A DNA stretch of 52,078 bases. It comes from JADCCX01 sp031373545. Lineage in GTDB: Bacteria > Pseudomonadota > Alphaproteobacteria > Rhizobiales > Beijerinckiaceae. Shown in pieces: positions 39,498 to 47,899 of the stretch (the first letter of the stretch is position 1; the number at the start of each line of letters is the position of its first letter). A program made the translations under genes and the position numbers. The stretch lies in NCBI GenBank assembly GCA_031373545.1, contig JANMMT010000213.1, positions 1-52,078 on the forward strand, read 5' to 3'. The notes beneath the pieces were generated by a model. The model ran no database searches. It was not told the origin of the DNA and saw nothing but the letters and a program-made list of their open reading frames with translations.

Positions 39498-40552
39498 CAT
39501 GTGCTGAAGGCCAATTCCAGCACCTTGCGATAAAGCGTCGGGAACGCCTCCTCCCCCAGTTCGTCAGGGCTGACCCAGCGGCTGCCGCCTGCAGCAGGCG
39601 TATGCAGTGGCACAGCTGCGCGAAACACCGTGAGCTCCAACGGAAAATGCGTGAAGACATGGCGTATCGGGGCGGGCAGCTTCTCCCATTGTGCGGGCAG
39701 AGGGGCCTGAGCCAGCCAGTTCTCTGAATCACTCTGCGCCGCCCACTGCGTGCTTGGCACCTCCGTCATGCCGCCCAGCAGACCCCTGGGCGGGCGCGTG
39801 CGGCACAGCACAGCCCCATCCGTGCGGATTGCCACGAAAGCCGCGCCCCGGCGCAGAACCTTGGCCGTTTTGGGCGCTTTGACAGGGTAGGCCTCCGCCA
39901 TTCCGCTGCGTTGCGCCGCGCATCCGCCCAGATAAGGGCAAATGCCGCAGCGCGGACGGCGCGGAATGCAGATCGTTGCGCCCAGATCCATCACGGCCTG
40001 CGCAAAATCACCCGCACGGTCCTGCGGCGTGATCGCATTCATGCGTGCGCGGATCAACGGCTTGGCCCCAGGCATCGGCGCATCGATCGCATAGAGCCGC
40101 GCCATCACGCGCTCCACATTGCCATCCACCACCACCGCGCGCTGGCCAAAAGCAATCGCGCGGATTGCCGCCGCCGTATAGGGCCCAATGCCCGGCAGGC
40201 GGCGCAGCGCTTCTTCGTCAGCGGGAAATTGCCCCCCGAAGTGGGCGGCCACCTGCCGCGCGCAGGCCTGCAGATTGCGCGCGCGGCTGTAATATCCAAG
40301 CCCGGCCCACATCTTCATGATGTCGTCTGTGGGGGCCGCCGCCAAGGCCTCCACCGTGGGCCAGCGCTGGGTGAAGGCCAGGAAATACGCCTTCACCGCT
40401 TGAACGGTGGTCTGCTGCAGCATAATCTCCGACAGCCATATCTTGTAGGGATCCGGCACTTCGCCTGCTCGCATGCGCCAGGGCAAGACGCGGGCGTGGC
40501 GATCATACCACGCAAGAAGTGTTGCGGCCGTGGGAAGGGATACACCATGCAT
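39497..40552 (-). CDS. mutY: A/G-specific adenine glycosylase MutY
   Basis: MutY removes adenine mispaired with 8-oxoguanine and so prevents G-to-T mutations. This 351-residue protein has the HhH-GPD core (LPGIGPYTAAAIRAIAFGQ with the Asp of VVVDGNVERV as catalytic residue), the iron-sulfur loop CIPRRPRCGICPYLGGC (C-x6-C-x2-C-x5-C) and a C-terminal NUDIX-like domain that recognises 8-oxoG (TEVPSTQW...HVFTHFPLEL). The start at 40552 was chosen at MHGVSLPTAATLL; the longer frame overlaps the divergent DciA-like gene. In other alphaproteobacteria mutY, a DUF721 gene, dsbA and smc form a cluster; only the first two are here. Confidence 0.95.
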   Translation of the reverse strand: MHGVSLPTAATLLAWYDRHARVLPWRMRAGEVPDPYKIWLSEIMLQQTTVQAVKAYFLAFTQRWPTVEALAAAPTDDIMKMWAGLGYYSRARNLQACARQVAAHFGGQFPADEEALRRLPGIGPYTAAAIRAIAFGQRAVVVDGNVERVMARLYAIDAPMPGAKPLIRARMNAITPQDRAGDFAQAVMDLGATICIPRRPRCGICPYLGGCAAQRSGMAEAYPVKAPKTAKVLRRGAAFVAIRTDGAVLCRTRPPRGLLGGMTEVPSTQWAAQSDSENWLAQAPLPAQWEKLPAPIRHVFTHFPLELTVFRAAVPLHTPAAGGSRWVSPDELGEEAFPTLYRKVLELAFST

Positions 40553-40617
40553 CTGGCCCTTGAACCATGCTTCCCGCGCTTGCGAAAGAGCGCGCTGCAG
40601 CGGATGATGCGCGTCTG

Positions 40618-41166
40618 ATGGATGACGCCCAACCCAAGCCGAGCCCACCGCACCGCCGCAAGGGGCCTGTCTCGCTTGACGCCCTTTTGGGCGAGCAGCT
40701 CTCCCCCGTCATCCGTGCGCAGGGTTTCGCCAACATGGCGATCCATTTGCACTGGGCCGAGATTGCAGGCTCCTCCCTCAGCCAGTGGTCGGAGGCCGTG
40801 GCGCTGAAATGGCCGCCGCGCCCCATGGCGCTGCCAGCTGCCACCGCACCTGCTCGAAATGCTCCCGGCGGGGCCACGCTGGTCATCAAGGTGGAGGGGG
40901 CTTTCGCGCTGGACTTGCAGCACAGCGCGCCGCAGGTGATGGAGCGCGTCAATCGCTTCTTCGGCTGGCGCTGTGTGGAGAAGATCGTGATCAAGCAGGG
41001 GCCGGTGCGCAAGCAGGCGGCAGCCCGGAAACGCCCGCGCAAGCCGCTCAGCGTGGCGGACAGCCGGCGTCTGGATGCCCTGCTGGCTGACATGGGCAGC
41101 GATGCATTGCGTGCCTCACTGGAGCGGCTGGGCGTGGCGATGCTGACGCGCTCTCACAACCCGTAA
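40618..41166 (+). CDS. DciA/DUF721 family protein
   Basis: This 182-residue protein has the DUF721 fold in the first two thirds: SLDALLGEQLSPVIRAQGFANMAIHLHWAEIAG, then ATLVIKVEGAFALDLQHSAPQVMERVNRFFGW. DciA proteins load or recruit the replicative helicase DnaB in bacteria that lack DnaC. A long basic stretch (KQAAARKRPRKPL) and a helical C-terminal segment follow, which may bind DNA. A role in helicase loading is by family only. It is divergent from mutY and overlaps, tail to tail, the small membrane protein gene by 13 bp. Confidence 0.82.
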   Translation: MDDAQPKPSPPHRRKGPVSLDALLGEQLSPVIRAQGFANMAIHLHWAEIAGSSLSQWSEAVALKWPPRPMALPAATAPARNAPGGATLVIKVEGAFALDLQHSAPQVMERVNRFFGWRCVEKIVIKQGPVRKQAAARKRPRKPLSVADSRRLDALLADMGSDALRASLERLGVAMLTRSHNP

Positions 41167-41591
41167 ACGCGCGCGAGCGTGATCAGCGGCGGAAATGACA
41201 GGTTTCCAAAAATGAAGGCCAGACCCAGAAACAGCAGCAGCTCGAAGCGCGTGCGTGTGCCCTGATGGGGGATGTCCGCGCCTGTATCGACCGCGGCGCG
41301 CATGCGGGGCAACAACCAGTGCTCGGCGATCTGCAACGAGAGCGCCAGCATCACGAAAGCCCCGAAGGTGGCCACGCTGAACTTGAGAGCGGCCATGGCG
41401 CCGATGCTGCACAGCACCGAGGCCAGCACATAGGTGCGATCCGTGTAGGTCAGGTCAAAGCGCAGGGCATCGGCATTGCCGGCCGCCAAACCGCCCCGCG
41501 CCACCATGTTCGTGAGCAGAACGCCCAGGGAGGCAGAGGCCGCAAAAGCCGCCGTGACCATCATCAACACATTCCAGGCGGTTGCAGACAT
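41154..41591 (-). CDS. Small integral membrane protein of unknown function
   Basis: This 145-residue protein has four predicted membrane helices (about residues 5-25, 52-70, 73-92 and 118-136). The linker between the first two is acidic and polar (NADALRFDLTYTDRTY). No family is recognised. Its ribosome-binding site (GGAG) lies inside a TTAA-N7-TTAAC box that matches the CtrA consensus, so its expression may depend on the cell cycle. It overlaps the DciA-like gene by 13 bp at the 3' end. Confidence 0.7.
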   Translation of the reverse strand: MSATAWNVLMMVTAAFAASASLGVLLTNMVARGGLAAGNADALRFDLTYTDRTYVLASVLCSIGAMAALKFSVATFGAFVMLALSLQIAEHWLLPRMRAAVDTGADIPHQGTRTRFELLLFLGLAFIFGNLSFPPLITLARVYGL

Positions 41592-41594
41592 GGG

Positions 41595-41664
41595 TTAACA
41601 CTCCGTTAACCTTGTGAAGCACGCCCAGCGCGGCAAGGTAAGGTTAACCTTGCTCAATGGTTAA
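41595..41664. promoter_or_regulatory. CtrA-type box and cluster of TTAAC motifs between the membrane protein gene and moeB
   Basis: TTAA (41595-41598), 7 bases, then TTAAC (41606-41610) match the CtrA full site TTAA-N7-TTAAC exactly. A perfect 12-bp palindrome AAGGTTAACCTT follows at 41640-41651 and a further GGTTAAC at 41659-41665. The full site begins 4 bases upstream of the membrane protein start and about 76-90 bases before moeB. Occupation would block the membrane protein's expression or act on moeB. Confidence 0.55.
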
Positions 41665-41685
41665 CGCCGTGCAAGTGGCCGGTGC

Positions 41686-42459
41686 ATGCTGTCGCCAGAC
41701 GAACTCGAACGCTACGCCAGGCACATCGTGCTCAGCGGTGTGGGCGGCCCCGGGCAGGGCCAGCTCAAGGCCGCGCGCGTGCTGGTGGTGGGCGCGGGTG
41801 GGTTGGGTGCGCCCCTGATCCAGTATCTCGCGGCAGCCGGAGTCGGCACCTTGGGCGTGGTGGATGACGATGCCGTGGCGCTCTCCAACCTCCAGCGCCA
41901 GGTGCTGCATGGCACGCCGGATGTGGGGCGCGCCAAGGTGGCAAGCGCAGCGGATGTGGTGCGGCGGCTGAACCCGAACGTCGCATTCATGGGCCATGAG
42001 ATGCGGCTCACCAAGGCCAATGCTGACGCGCTGATCAGCCAATATGACATCGTGGCGGATGGCTCTGACAATTTCGAGACGCGCTACACGGTCTCCGACG
42101 CCTGTTTCCGCATGGCGAAGCCTCTGGTGACCGCCAGCGTCAATGTGTTCGACGGTGCGCTGACCACCATCCGCGCCCACGAACGCGCGGCGGATGGCAC
42201 TTGGAATCCCACGTATCGCTGCCTGTTTCCTGTCCGACCCGGCGCCGGCGTCATTCCCACATGCTCGGAAGCGGGCGTGCTGGGTGCGTTGACCGGTGTG
42301 ATCGGCGCGATGCAGGCAATGGAAGTCATCCGCGAGATCGTGGGCTTTGGCGAAGGGCTCGTGGGCCGCCTCATGCTGGTGGATGCGCTCTTCCTGCGCT
42401 TCCAGACCATCACTTATGCCCGCGACCCCGCCAACCCGCTGAACGGCAGCGGACGATAG
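41686..42459 (+). CDS. moeB: Molybdopterin-synthase adenylyltransferase MoeB (HesA/ThiF family)
   Basis: MoeB adenylates the C terminus of MoaD so that sulfur can be loaded for molybdopterin synthesis. This 257-residue protein has the nucleotide-binding VLVVGAGGLGAPLIQYLA, the SNLQRQVLHGTPDVGRAK segment with the conserved Arg, DGSDNFETRY, and PTCSEAGVLGAL with the conserved Cys. It lacks three of the four zinc Cys found in E. coli MoeB: YRC keeps only one and no C-terminal CxxC is present. Fold and active site look sound. ThiF is the alternative assignment, but MoeB fits the region. Its stop touches the helicase stop (TAGCTA). Confidence 0.88.
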   Translation: MLSPDELERYARHIVLSGVGGPGQGQLKAARVLVVGAGGLGAPLIQYLAAAGVGTLGVVDDDAVALSNLQRQVLHGTPDVGRAKVASAADVVRRLNPNVAFMGHEMRLTKANADALISQYDIVADGSDNFETRYTVSDACFRMAKPLVTASVNVFDGALTTIRAHERAADGTWNPTYRCLFPVRPGAGVIPTCSEAGVLGALTGVIGAMQAMEVIREIVGFGEGLVGRLMLVDALFLRFQTITYARDPANPLNGSGR

Positions 42460-45400
42460 CTATTCCTTGCCTTCCAGCTTGGCTTTCAAGGCCGCCAATG
42501 CGGCGAAGGGCGAGTTGGGATCCGCCTTGCGCTCGACCGGGGGCTGCGCCACACGCGGGCGGTCATCGAAGCGGCGCGCGCTGCGGTCTCCCCCACGATT
42601 GTCTCCGCCACGATTGTCTCCGCCACGATTATCACCGCCGCGTTGTCCGCCTTCCCGCTCAGGACGGCCCTTGCCAAAGGAGCGATCATCCCGGCGTGGC
42701 GGACGCCCGCCCTGAGGACGCTCCCCTTGAGGACGGTCACCTTCTTTGCGTTCACCCTCAGGGCGCTGGGGCCGTTCGCCCCTGAATTCACGGCGCGGCG
42801 GGCGGTCCCCTTCCTTGCGGGCTCCTTGTTGATTGGGAGCCTCTCCTGTCAGTCCGGGTGTTGCCTTTTGCGGCTGATCCGGCCTGCCGCGATGGCGGGG
42901 CCGCGCGCCGCGCTGGCCCTGCTGGGCCCGATCACCCCCACGCGAAGGCCGCCAGACCTCGATCATTTCGGGTGCTGCTTCCGCAACGGGCGGGGCTTCA
43001 GCTGCGCTTTCGCTCGTGGACTCGCCAGAGTTCGTGCTCTCGCTGAGGGCCTCGTCGGTGCTTGCGCGGTCCAGCGGCGCGCTGTCGGCGGATTCAGCTT
43101 CTGCTGCTGGCGGCTCTGGTGCTGTTTCGGTGACAAGCTCATGCGCCTGCGGCTCCACAGCCGCTTCCTGCGCGGCAGGCTCTGCGGCTTGATCGGCCGC
43201 AGGCCGCTCTGACGTCCCGTCTTCCTGGGACACTGCTTCCTCTGGCGCGGCTGACTCTTGCGCCACTCTCGCTTGCGCCTCGGCCTGACCGAGCGCGTCC
43301 GCACCCGCCTCGGCCACAGGCGCGGTGTTGGCAATAGCGAGTGGAATGATCGGCACGTCTTTCAGAGGTGCGCGCATCTCCACCCGGTAACCAAGCGCCT
43401 TGAGAACGGCGGCGAAATCCTCGCCCGCACTGCCGATGAGGGAGGTCATGCCGCCTGTTATGGTGAACCCATCGCCGGAATAGGCACCGGGCGGCGGCGT
43501 GCCGGGGGTGACGCCAGGGCGAAAGGCGATGGCGGGGCGGATGAGATCAGCCAGGCGTTCGAGAATATCCACGCGCAGGGCGCGCGGACCGCAGACGCGG
43601 AATCCCGCTGCGCGGTAAAGCGCGCGTGGAATATCCTCGTCAACCGGCAAGGATGTCCGGCCCGAAGAGGCCAGATGTGCGATGTCATCCAGCCCTTTGA
43701 CTTCAGCCCCGCCGTGCTTGAGCATCCACAGCTGCGCCGCCAACGCACGGGGTGCGGGTTTCAGCAGAAGCGGTGTCAGCAAATGATAGGCCCCGAACCG
43801 CACGCCCATCTTGCGCAGGGTGGCGCGATCCGACTGCTCCAGCGCCTTCACGTCGTTGGCCACGATGGCACGGTCGAGCACGCCCAGATGTTCGGCAAGC
43901 TGGAATGCGATGCCGCGCGCAATGCCGTCCAGCCCCTCGCCGCTTTCCAGCACGAGGAGAGGGCCCAGCAGTTTCTTCACATGCGCGGCGAGCCAAAGCA
44001 CAAGGCGGGCTTCCACCTTGTCGCGCGCCGGGCCGGTAAGCTGTTCGTCGGCCAAGATGAGAAAGCGGGGCGCCAGCACGCGGTCGCCGGCCTGCAATCG
44101 GGCGACGGGCTCTCCCAGCCAGCGAATCGTGCCATCCAGTGCCAGCGCAAAGGTTTCATCGACCGCGGCGGAGAGCTTCTCGGCGCGGGTCTCGATTTCG
44201 GCAGCGAGGGCCTTCATGGCCGTCGCCATGAGGGCCTTGGCCTCGGCATCCGAGGCGCTCGTATCGGGGGTGAAGCGAAATCCTTGCAGATGACCCACCA
44301 GATGGCCCTCCACTTTCACTTCACCGGTCGCATTCACCTCGGCTTCCAGCATGGCATTCTCTCTCAGGCGACGCATCAGAACGCTGGTGCGGCGGTCCAC
44401 AAAACGGGCCGTCAGCTTTTCGTGCAAAGCATCCGACAAACGGTCCTCTAGCGCGCGCGTGACGCCCTGCCAATGCGCGGGATCCTTTAACCAGTCGCGA
44501 TTGGCACAAAATGTCCAGGTCCGGACCTGCGAAATGCGCGCTGAGAGCGTGTCGATGTCGCCGTCGGTGCGGTCGCACAGGGCCAGTTGACGCCCAAACC
44601 AGTCATCGGGCACGACGCCCTTGTCGCTGACGAAGCCGAAAATCTGGGTCACCAGCTCCGCATGGCCATGAGCGGAAATCTTGCGGTAGTCCGGCAGCGC
44701 CGCCATATCCCACAAACGCGCCACACCATCGCGCGAGCCGAGGCGCAACCGCACCTCGGGCAGCGATGCCGCGATTTCAAAGATTGTTTCGTCCTCGGCG
44801 CGCGGCGCCCGCACCAGTCCCGCCTCGTTGGGGGACACGGCAAGGCTGGCGCGCAGGGTTTCCACCGTCCGCAGGTCGAGCAGCGGATTGCGCCAATGGG
44901 CTGTGCGCACGGGCTCGAAGGTGTGATTTTCCAGCGCGTCGATCAGTTCCGGACCGAATGGCGGGCAACGCCCGGAGGTGCCGAAGGTGCCATCGCGCAG
45001 GTGACGCCCGGCCCGGCCCGCGATCTGGCCAAATTCCGAGGTGGTCAGGCGGCGGTGCTGGTGGCCATCGAACTTGGCATCATTGGCGAAGGCCACATGG
45101 TGGATGTCGAGGTTGAGGCCCATGCCGATGGCGTCCGTCGCCACGATGTGATCCACGTCGCCGGATTGAAACAGTTCCACCTGCGCATTGCGCGTGCGGG
45201 GGCTGAGCGCTCCCATCACCACGGCCGCTCCGCCCCTCTGGCGGCGGATCAGTTCGGCAATGGCGTAGACCTCCTCGGCCGAGAAGGCGACGATGGCCGA
45301 GCGCGGCGGCAGGCGGGTCGCTTTTTTCTCCCCGGCATAGATCAGTTGTGACAACCGGGGCCGCGAAATCACATTGACGCCCGGGATCAGGCTTTCCACC

Positions 45401-45819
45401 AGCGGGCGCATGGTGGCCGAGCCGATCACGAGGGTTTCCTCGCGCCCGCGCCGGTTGAGCAGATGATCGGTAAAGACATGCCCGCGGTCGAAATCCTGCG
45501 CGAGCTGTATCTCGTCGATGGCCACGAAAGCCACATCCAGATCGCGCGGCATGGCTTCAGCCGTGGCGATCCAGAAGCGCGGATGGGGTGGCTTGATCTT
45601 TTCCTCTCCGGTGATCAGCGCCACGGCATCCGCGCCCACGCGCTCGACGACCCGGCCGTAGACCTCGCGGGCCAACAGGCGCAGCGGCAGGCCGATCAGG
45701 CCGGAGGAATGCGCCAGCATGCGCTCGATCGCCAGATGCGTCTTGCCCGTGTTGGTGGGACCAAGAACAGCCGTGACGCCCTGGCGGCGATGCTCGGGGG
45801 AAAGCGAAAGGGGAGGCAT
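42460..45819 (-). CDS. SUV3-like RNA helicase with Ala/Glu-rich linker and RGG-type C-terminal tail
   Basis: This protein of about 1119 residues is a superfamily 2 helicase of the mitochondrial SUV3 type, found in alphaproteobacteria. Motif I is GPTNTGKT (about residues 21-28), motif II is DEIQ, motif III GSAT and motif VI QIAGRAGR. The helicase core and its C-terminal domains extend to about residue 830. Then comes an acidic Ala/Glu-rich linker of about 120 residues, followed by a basic Arg/Gly/Asp/Pro tail with RGGDN repeats. It probably unwinds RNA, perhaps with a nuclease, as SUV3 does. The start is uncertain: ATG at 45819 or GTG at 45867. Confidence 0.9.
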   Translation of the reverse strand: MPPLSLSPEHRRQGVTAVLGPTNTGKTHLAIERMLAHSSGLIGLPLRLLAREVYGRVVERVGADAVALITGEEKIKPPHPRFWIATAEAMPRDLDVAFVAIDEIQLAQDFDRGHVFTDHLLNRRGREETLVIGSATMRPLVESLIPGVNVISRPRLSQLIYAGEKKATRLPPRSAIVAFSAEEVYAIAELIRRQRGGAAVVMGALSPRTRNAQVELFQSGDVDHIVATDAIGMGLNLDIHHVAFANDAKFDGHQHRRLTTSEFGQIAGRAGRHLRDGTFGTSGRCPPFGPELIDALENHTFEPVRTAHWRNPLLDLRTVETLRASLAVSPNEAGLVRAPRAEDETIFEIAASLPEVRLRLGSRDGVARLWDMAALPDYRKISAHGHAELVTQIFGFVSDKGVVPDDWFGRQLALCDRTDGDIDTLSARISQVRTWTFCANRDWLKDPAHWQGVTRALEDRLSDALHEKLTARFVDRRTSVLMRRLRENAMLEAEVNATGEVKVEGHLVGHLQGFRFTPDTSASDAEAKALMATAMKALAAEIETRAEKLSAAVDETFALALDGTIRWLGEPVARLQAGDRVLAPRFLILADEQLTGPARDKVEARLVLWLAAHVKKLLGPLLVLESGEGLDGIARGIAFQLAEHLGVLDRAIVANDVKALEQSDRATLRKMGVRFGAYHLLTPLLLKPAPRALAAQLWMLKHGGAEVKGLDDIAHLASSGRTSLPVDEDIPRALYRAAGFRVCGPRALRVDILERLADLIRPAIAFRPGVTPGTPPPGAYSGDGFTITGGMTSLIGSAGEDFAAVLKALGYRVEMRAPLKDVPIIPLAIANTAPVAEAGADALGQAEAQARVAQESAAPEEAVSQEDGTSERPAADQAAEPAAQEAAVEPQAHELVTETAPEPPAAEAESADSAPLDRASTDEALSESTNSGESTSESAAEAPPVAEAAPEMIEVWRPSRGGDRAQQGQRGARPRHRGRPDQPQKATPGLTGEAPNQQGARKEGDRPPRREFRGERPQRPEGERKEGDRPQGERPQGGRPPRRDDRSFGKGRPEREGGQRGGDNRGGDNRGGDNRGGDRSARRFDDRPRVAQPPVERKADPNSPFAALAALKAKLEGKE
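42593..42637 (-). repeat. 15-bp coding tandem repeat giving RGGDN units in the helicase tail
   Basis: Three 15-bp units at 42593, 42608 and 42623 encode RGGDN each; the first two are identical in DNA and the third differs at two bases. The repeat codes on the minus strand near the end of the helicase. RGG repeats are a common RNA-binding tail. Confidence 0.85.
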
Positions 45820-46090
45820 CTTCACAGTCTGGCGGCTGGGGCACGCCAATCCGTCCCCCTCTGACACAGGTCTAGCACTCCGCAGAGAGCGAAAGCACGG
45901 TTTTGTTGACAGGATGCGCCCATACGCCGCTTTGAGTTAACAACTTCATGCACAAAGACCGCCCGAACAAGCCGCGCTGCTTAACGTTTCAAACTTCAGG
46001 TGAACAGAACTGGGCCGAATCGGCATTTGCTGGTTTACGCCACAGCACGACGCCTTGCATGCACCTGCGCAAAGCAGATAGCGATAACCC

Positions 46091-47899
46091 ATGGTTGGTG
46101 CGCTTGATCTGTCTGCATACCGGGAGTTGATGCTGGTGCTGGGCACGGCGGCAGTGGTCGTGCCCGCCGTGGTGCGCTTTGGCATCAATCCGATCTTCGG
46201 CTTTCTGGTGGCCGGGGCGCTGCTGGGGCCGGATGGCATCGGCCAGCTCAAGCACCTCCTGCCCGTCCTGGACTATGTGACGGTGGCCGACCGGGCGCAG
46301 ATCAACCATCTCGCCGAGGTGGGCGTGGTGTTCCTGCTCTTCATGATAGGGCTCGAACTCTCCTTCGAGCGGTTGTGGACCATGCGGCGCATCGTCTTCG
46401 GCCTCGGTTTCCTGCAGGTCGCCGTCACGGGCCTTGTGCTCATGGGTGCGGCGCGCCTGTTCGGCCTGTCGGCTGCCTCTTCCATCATCCTCGGCTTTGC
46501 TTTTGCGCTCTCCTCCACGGCGTTGGTGGTGCAGCTTCTCTCGGATCAGAAGAGGCTGGGCACCTCCACCGGGCGCACGGCCTTTGCCATCCTGCTGTTT
46601 CAGGATCTGGCGGTGGTGCCGCTGCTGGTGCTTGTCGGCGTCATGGGCAAAGGCGACAACACCAGCCTTGCCTCCGATCTGGGCCTGGCTGGGCTCAAAG
46701 CCATCATTGCCATCGGGGCCATCGTGCTGCTGGGGCGGTATGTGCTGCGTCCGCTGTTTCGCTCGGTGGCGCGCACGCGCAGCGGTGACCTGTTCATGGC
46801 TGCCAGCCTGCTGGTGGTTATCGGCACAGGCCTGGTGACGGCGGCAAGCGGGCTTTCCATGGCTTTGGGGGCTTTCATTGCGGGGTTGATCCTGGCCGAG
46901 ACCGAATATCGCCGTGAGGTCGAGGCCACCATCGAGCCCTTCAAGGGTCTTTTGGTGGGTGTGTTCTTCTTCTCGGTTGGCATGTCGCTGGATTTTGCCG
47001 AGGTGATGCGTGACCCCGTGCCGGTGTTTGGCGGGCTGGCCCTGCTTCTGGTGGTCAAGAGCCTGCTGATTTTCCTGTTTGCCCGGATGGTGGCGGTCAA
47101 TCCGGGCTCCGCCATCGAGACAGCGCTGCTGCTGGCCCCTGGCGGAGAATTCGCCTTCGTTCTGCTGGCACTGGCGTCGGCGCAGAGGCTCATACCCGAA
47201 TCGGTCATTACCCTGGGCATTGCCATCACGGCGCTGGGCATGGCGCTGACCCCGGCGCTCGGCCTTTTGGGGCGGCGCATCAAACTTCGTTTGCAGCCGC
47301 CTGCCCTCGCGCCGCCCGTGCGCGCGGATGCTCCTGCTCCCGATGGTGCGGGCGATGCCCCCGAGGCGATCGTCGCCGGATATGGACGTGTGGGCGAGTT
47401 GGTCTCCGGGATGCTCAAGGAACATGGTTTGACGTTCGTCGCGCTCGACAATGATCCCGATCTGGTGGCGCGCGGGCGCAAGCGGGGTCACCGGGCCTAT
47501 TTTGGCGATGCCTCCAATGTGGACATGTTGATGCGCTGCGGCCTCGACAGCGCCCGCGTGCTCATCATCACCATGGATTCCCGCGCAGCGGTCGAAAACG
47601 TGACCAAGGTCGCCCGTGCGCTCAAACCCGATCTGGTCATTGTCGCCCGCGCCAAGGACCCGGCCCACGCCACAGCTCTTTATGCCGCTGGTGTGACCGA
47701 GGCGGTGCCGGAGGCGATCGAGGCGAGCCTGCACATCTCGGAAGCCGCGCTGATTGGCGCGGGCGTGCCACTGGGCATCGCTATCGCCTCGATTCACGAG
47801 CAGCGGGATCGGTACCGGGCTGAGTTCCAGCGCATCAAGCGCGGCGAGCGCGACCCGGTGGCACGGCTGCGCGCCCGCCGGGCCGCCGTGCGTAAGTAA
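46091..47899 (+). CDS. Monovalent cation:proton antiporter-2 with RCK domain (KefB-type)
   Basis: This 602-residue inner-membrane protein has about 12 helices of the CPA2 fold, with the conserved segments FGFLVAGALLGPDG, FALSSTALVVQLL and GAFIAGLILAETEYR. At the C terminus is a TrkA-N/RCK domain at about residue 425-545 (AIVAGYGRVGELVSGML), which binds a nucleotide and gates transport. It should exchange K+ or Na+ for H+ and help control pH or protect from electrophiles. No KefF-type partner gene is adjacent. The 270 bp before it hold no recognised gene or promoter; a TTGACA at 45906 lacks a matching -10. Confidence 0.93.
   Translation: MVGALDLSAYRELMLVLGTAAVVVPAVVRFGINPIFGFLVAGALLGPDGIGQLKHLLPVLDYVTVADRAQINHLAEVGVVFLLFMIGLELSFERLWTMRRIVFGLGFLQVAVTGLVLMGAARLFGLSAASSIILGFAFALSSTALVVQLLSDQKRLGTSTGRTAFAILLFQDLAVVPLLVLVGVMGKGDNTSLASDLGLAGLKAIIAIGAIVLLGRYVLRPLFRSVARTRSGDLFMAASLLVVIGTGLVTAASGLSMALGAFIAGLILAETEYRREVEATIEPFKGLLVGVFFFSVGMSLDFAEVMRDPVPVFGGLALLLVVKSLLIFLFARMVAVNPGSAIETALLLAPGGEFAFVLLALASAQRLIPESVITLGIAITALGMALTPALGLLGRRIKLRLQPPALAPPVRADAPAPDGAGDAPEAIVAGYGRVGELVSGMLKEHGLTFVALDNDPDLVARGRKRGHRAYFGDASNVDMLMRCGLDSARVLIITMDSRAAVENVTKVARALKPDLVIVARAKDPAHATALYAAGVTEAVPEAIEASLHISEAALIGAGVPLGIAIASIHEQRDRYRAEFQRIKRGERDPVARLRARRAAVRK

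Noticed and set aside
45989..47797. Minus-strand open frame of 602 codons
   Set aside because: Antisense to the antiporter gene, which has all expected helices and an RCK domain.
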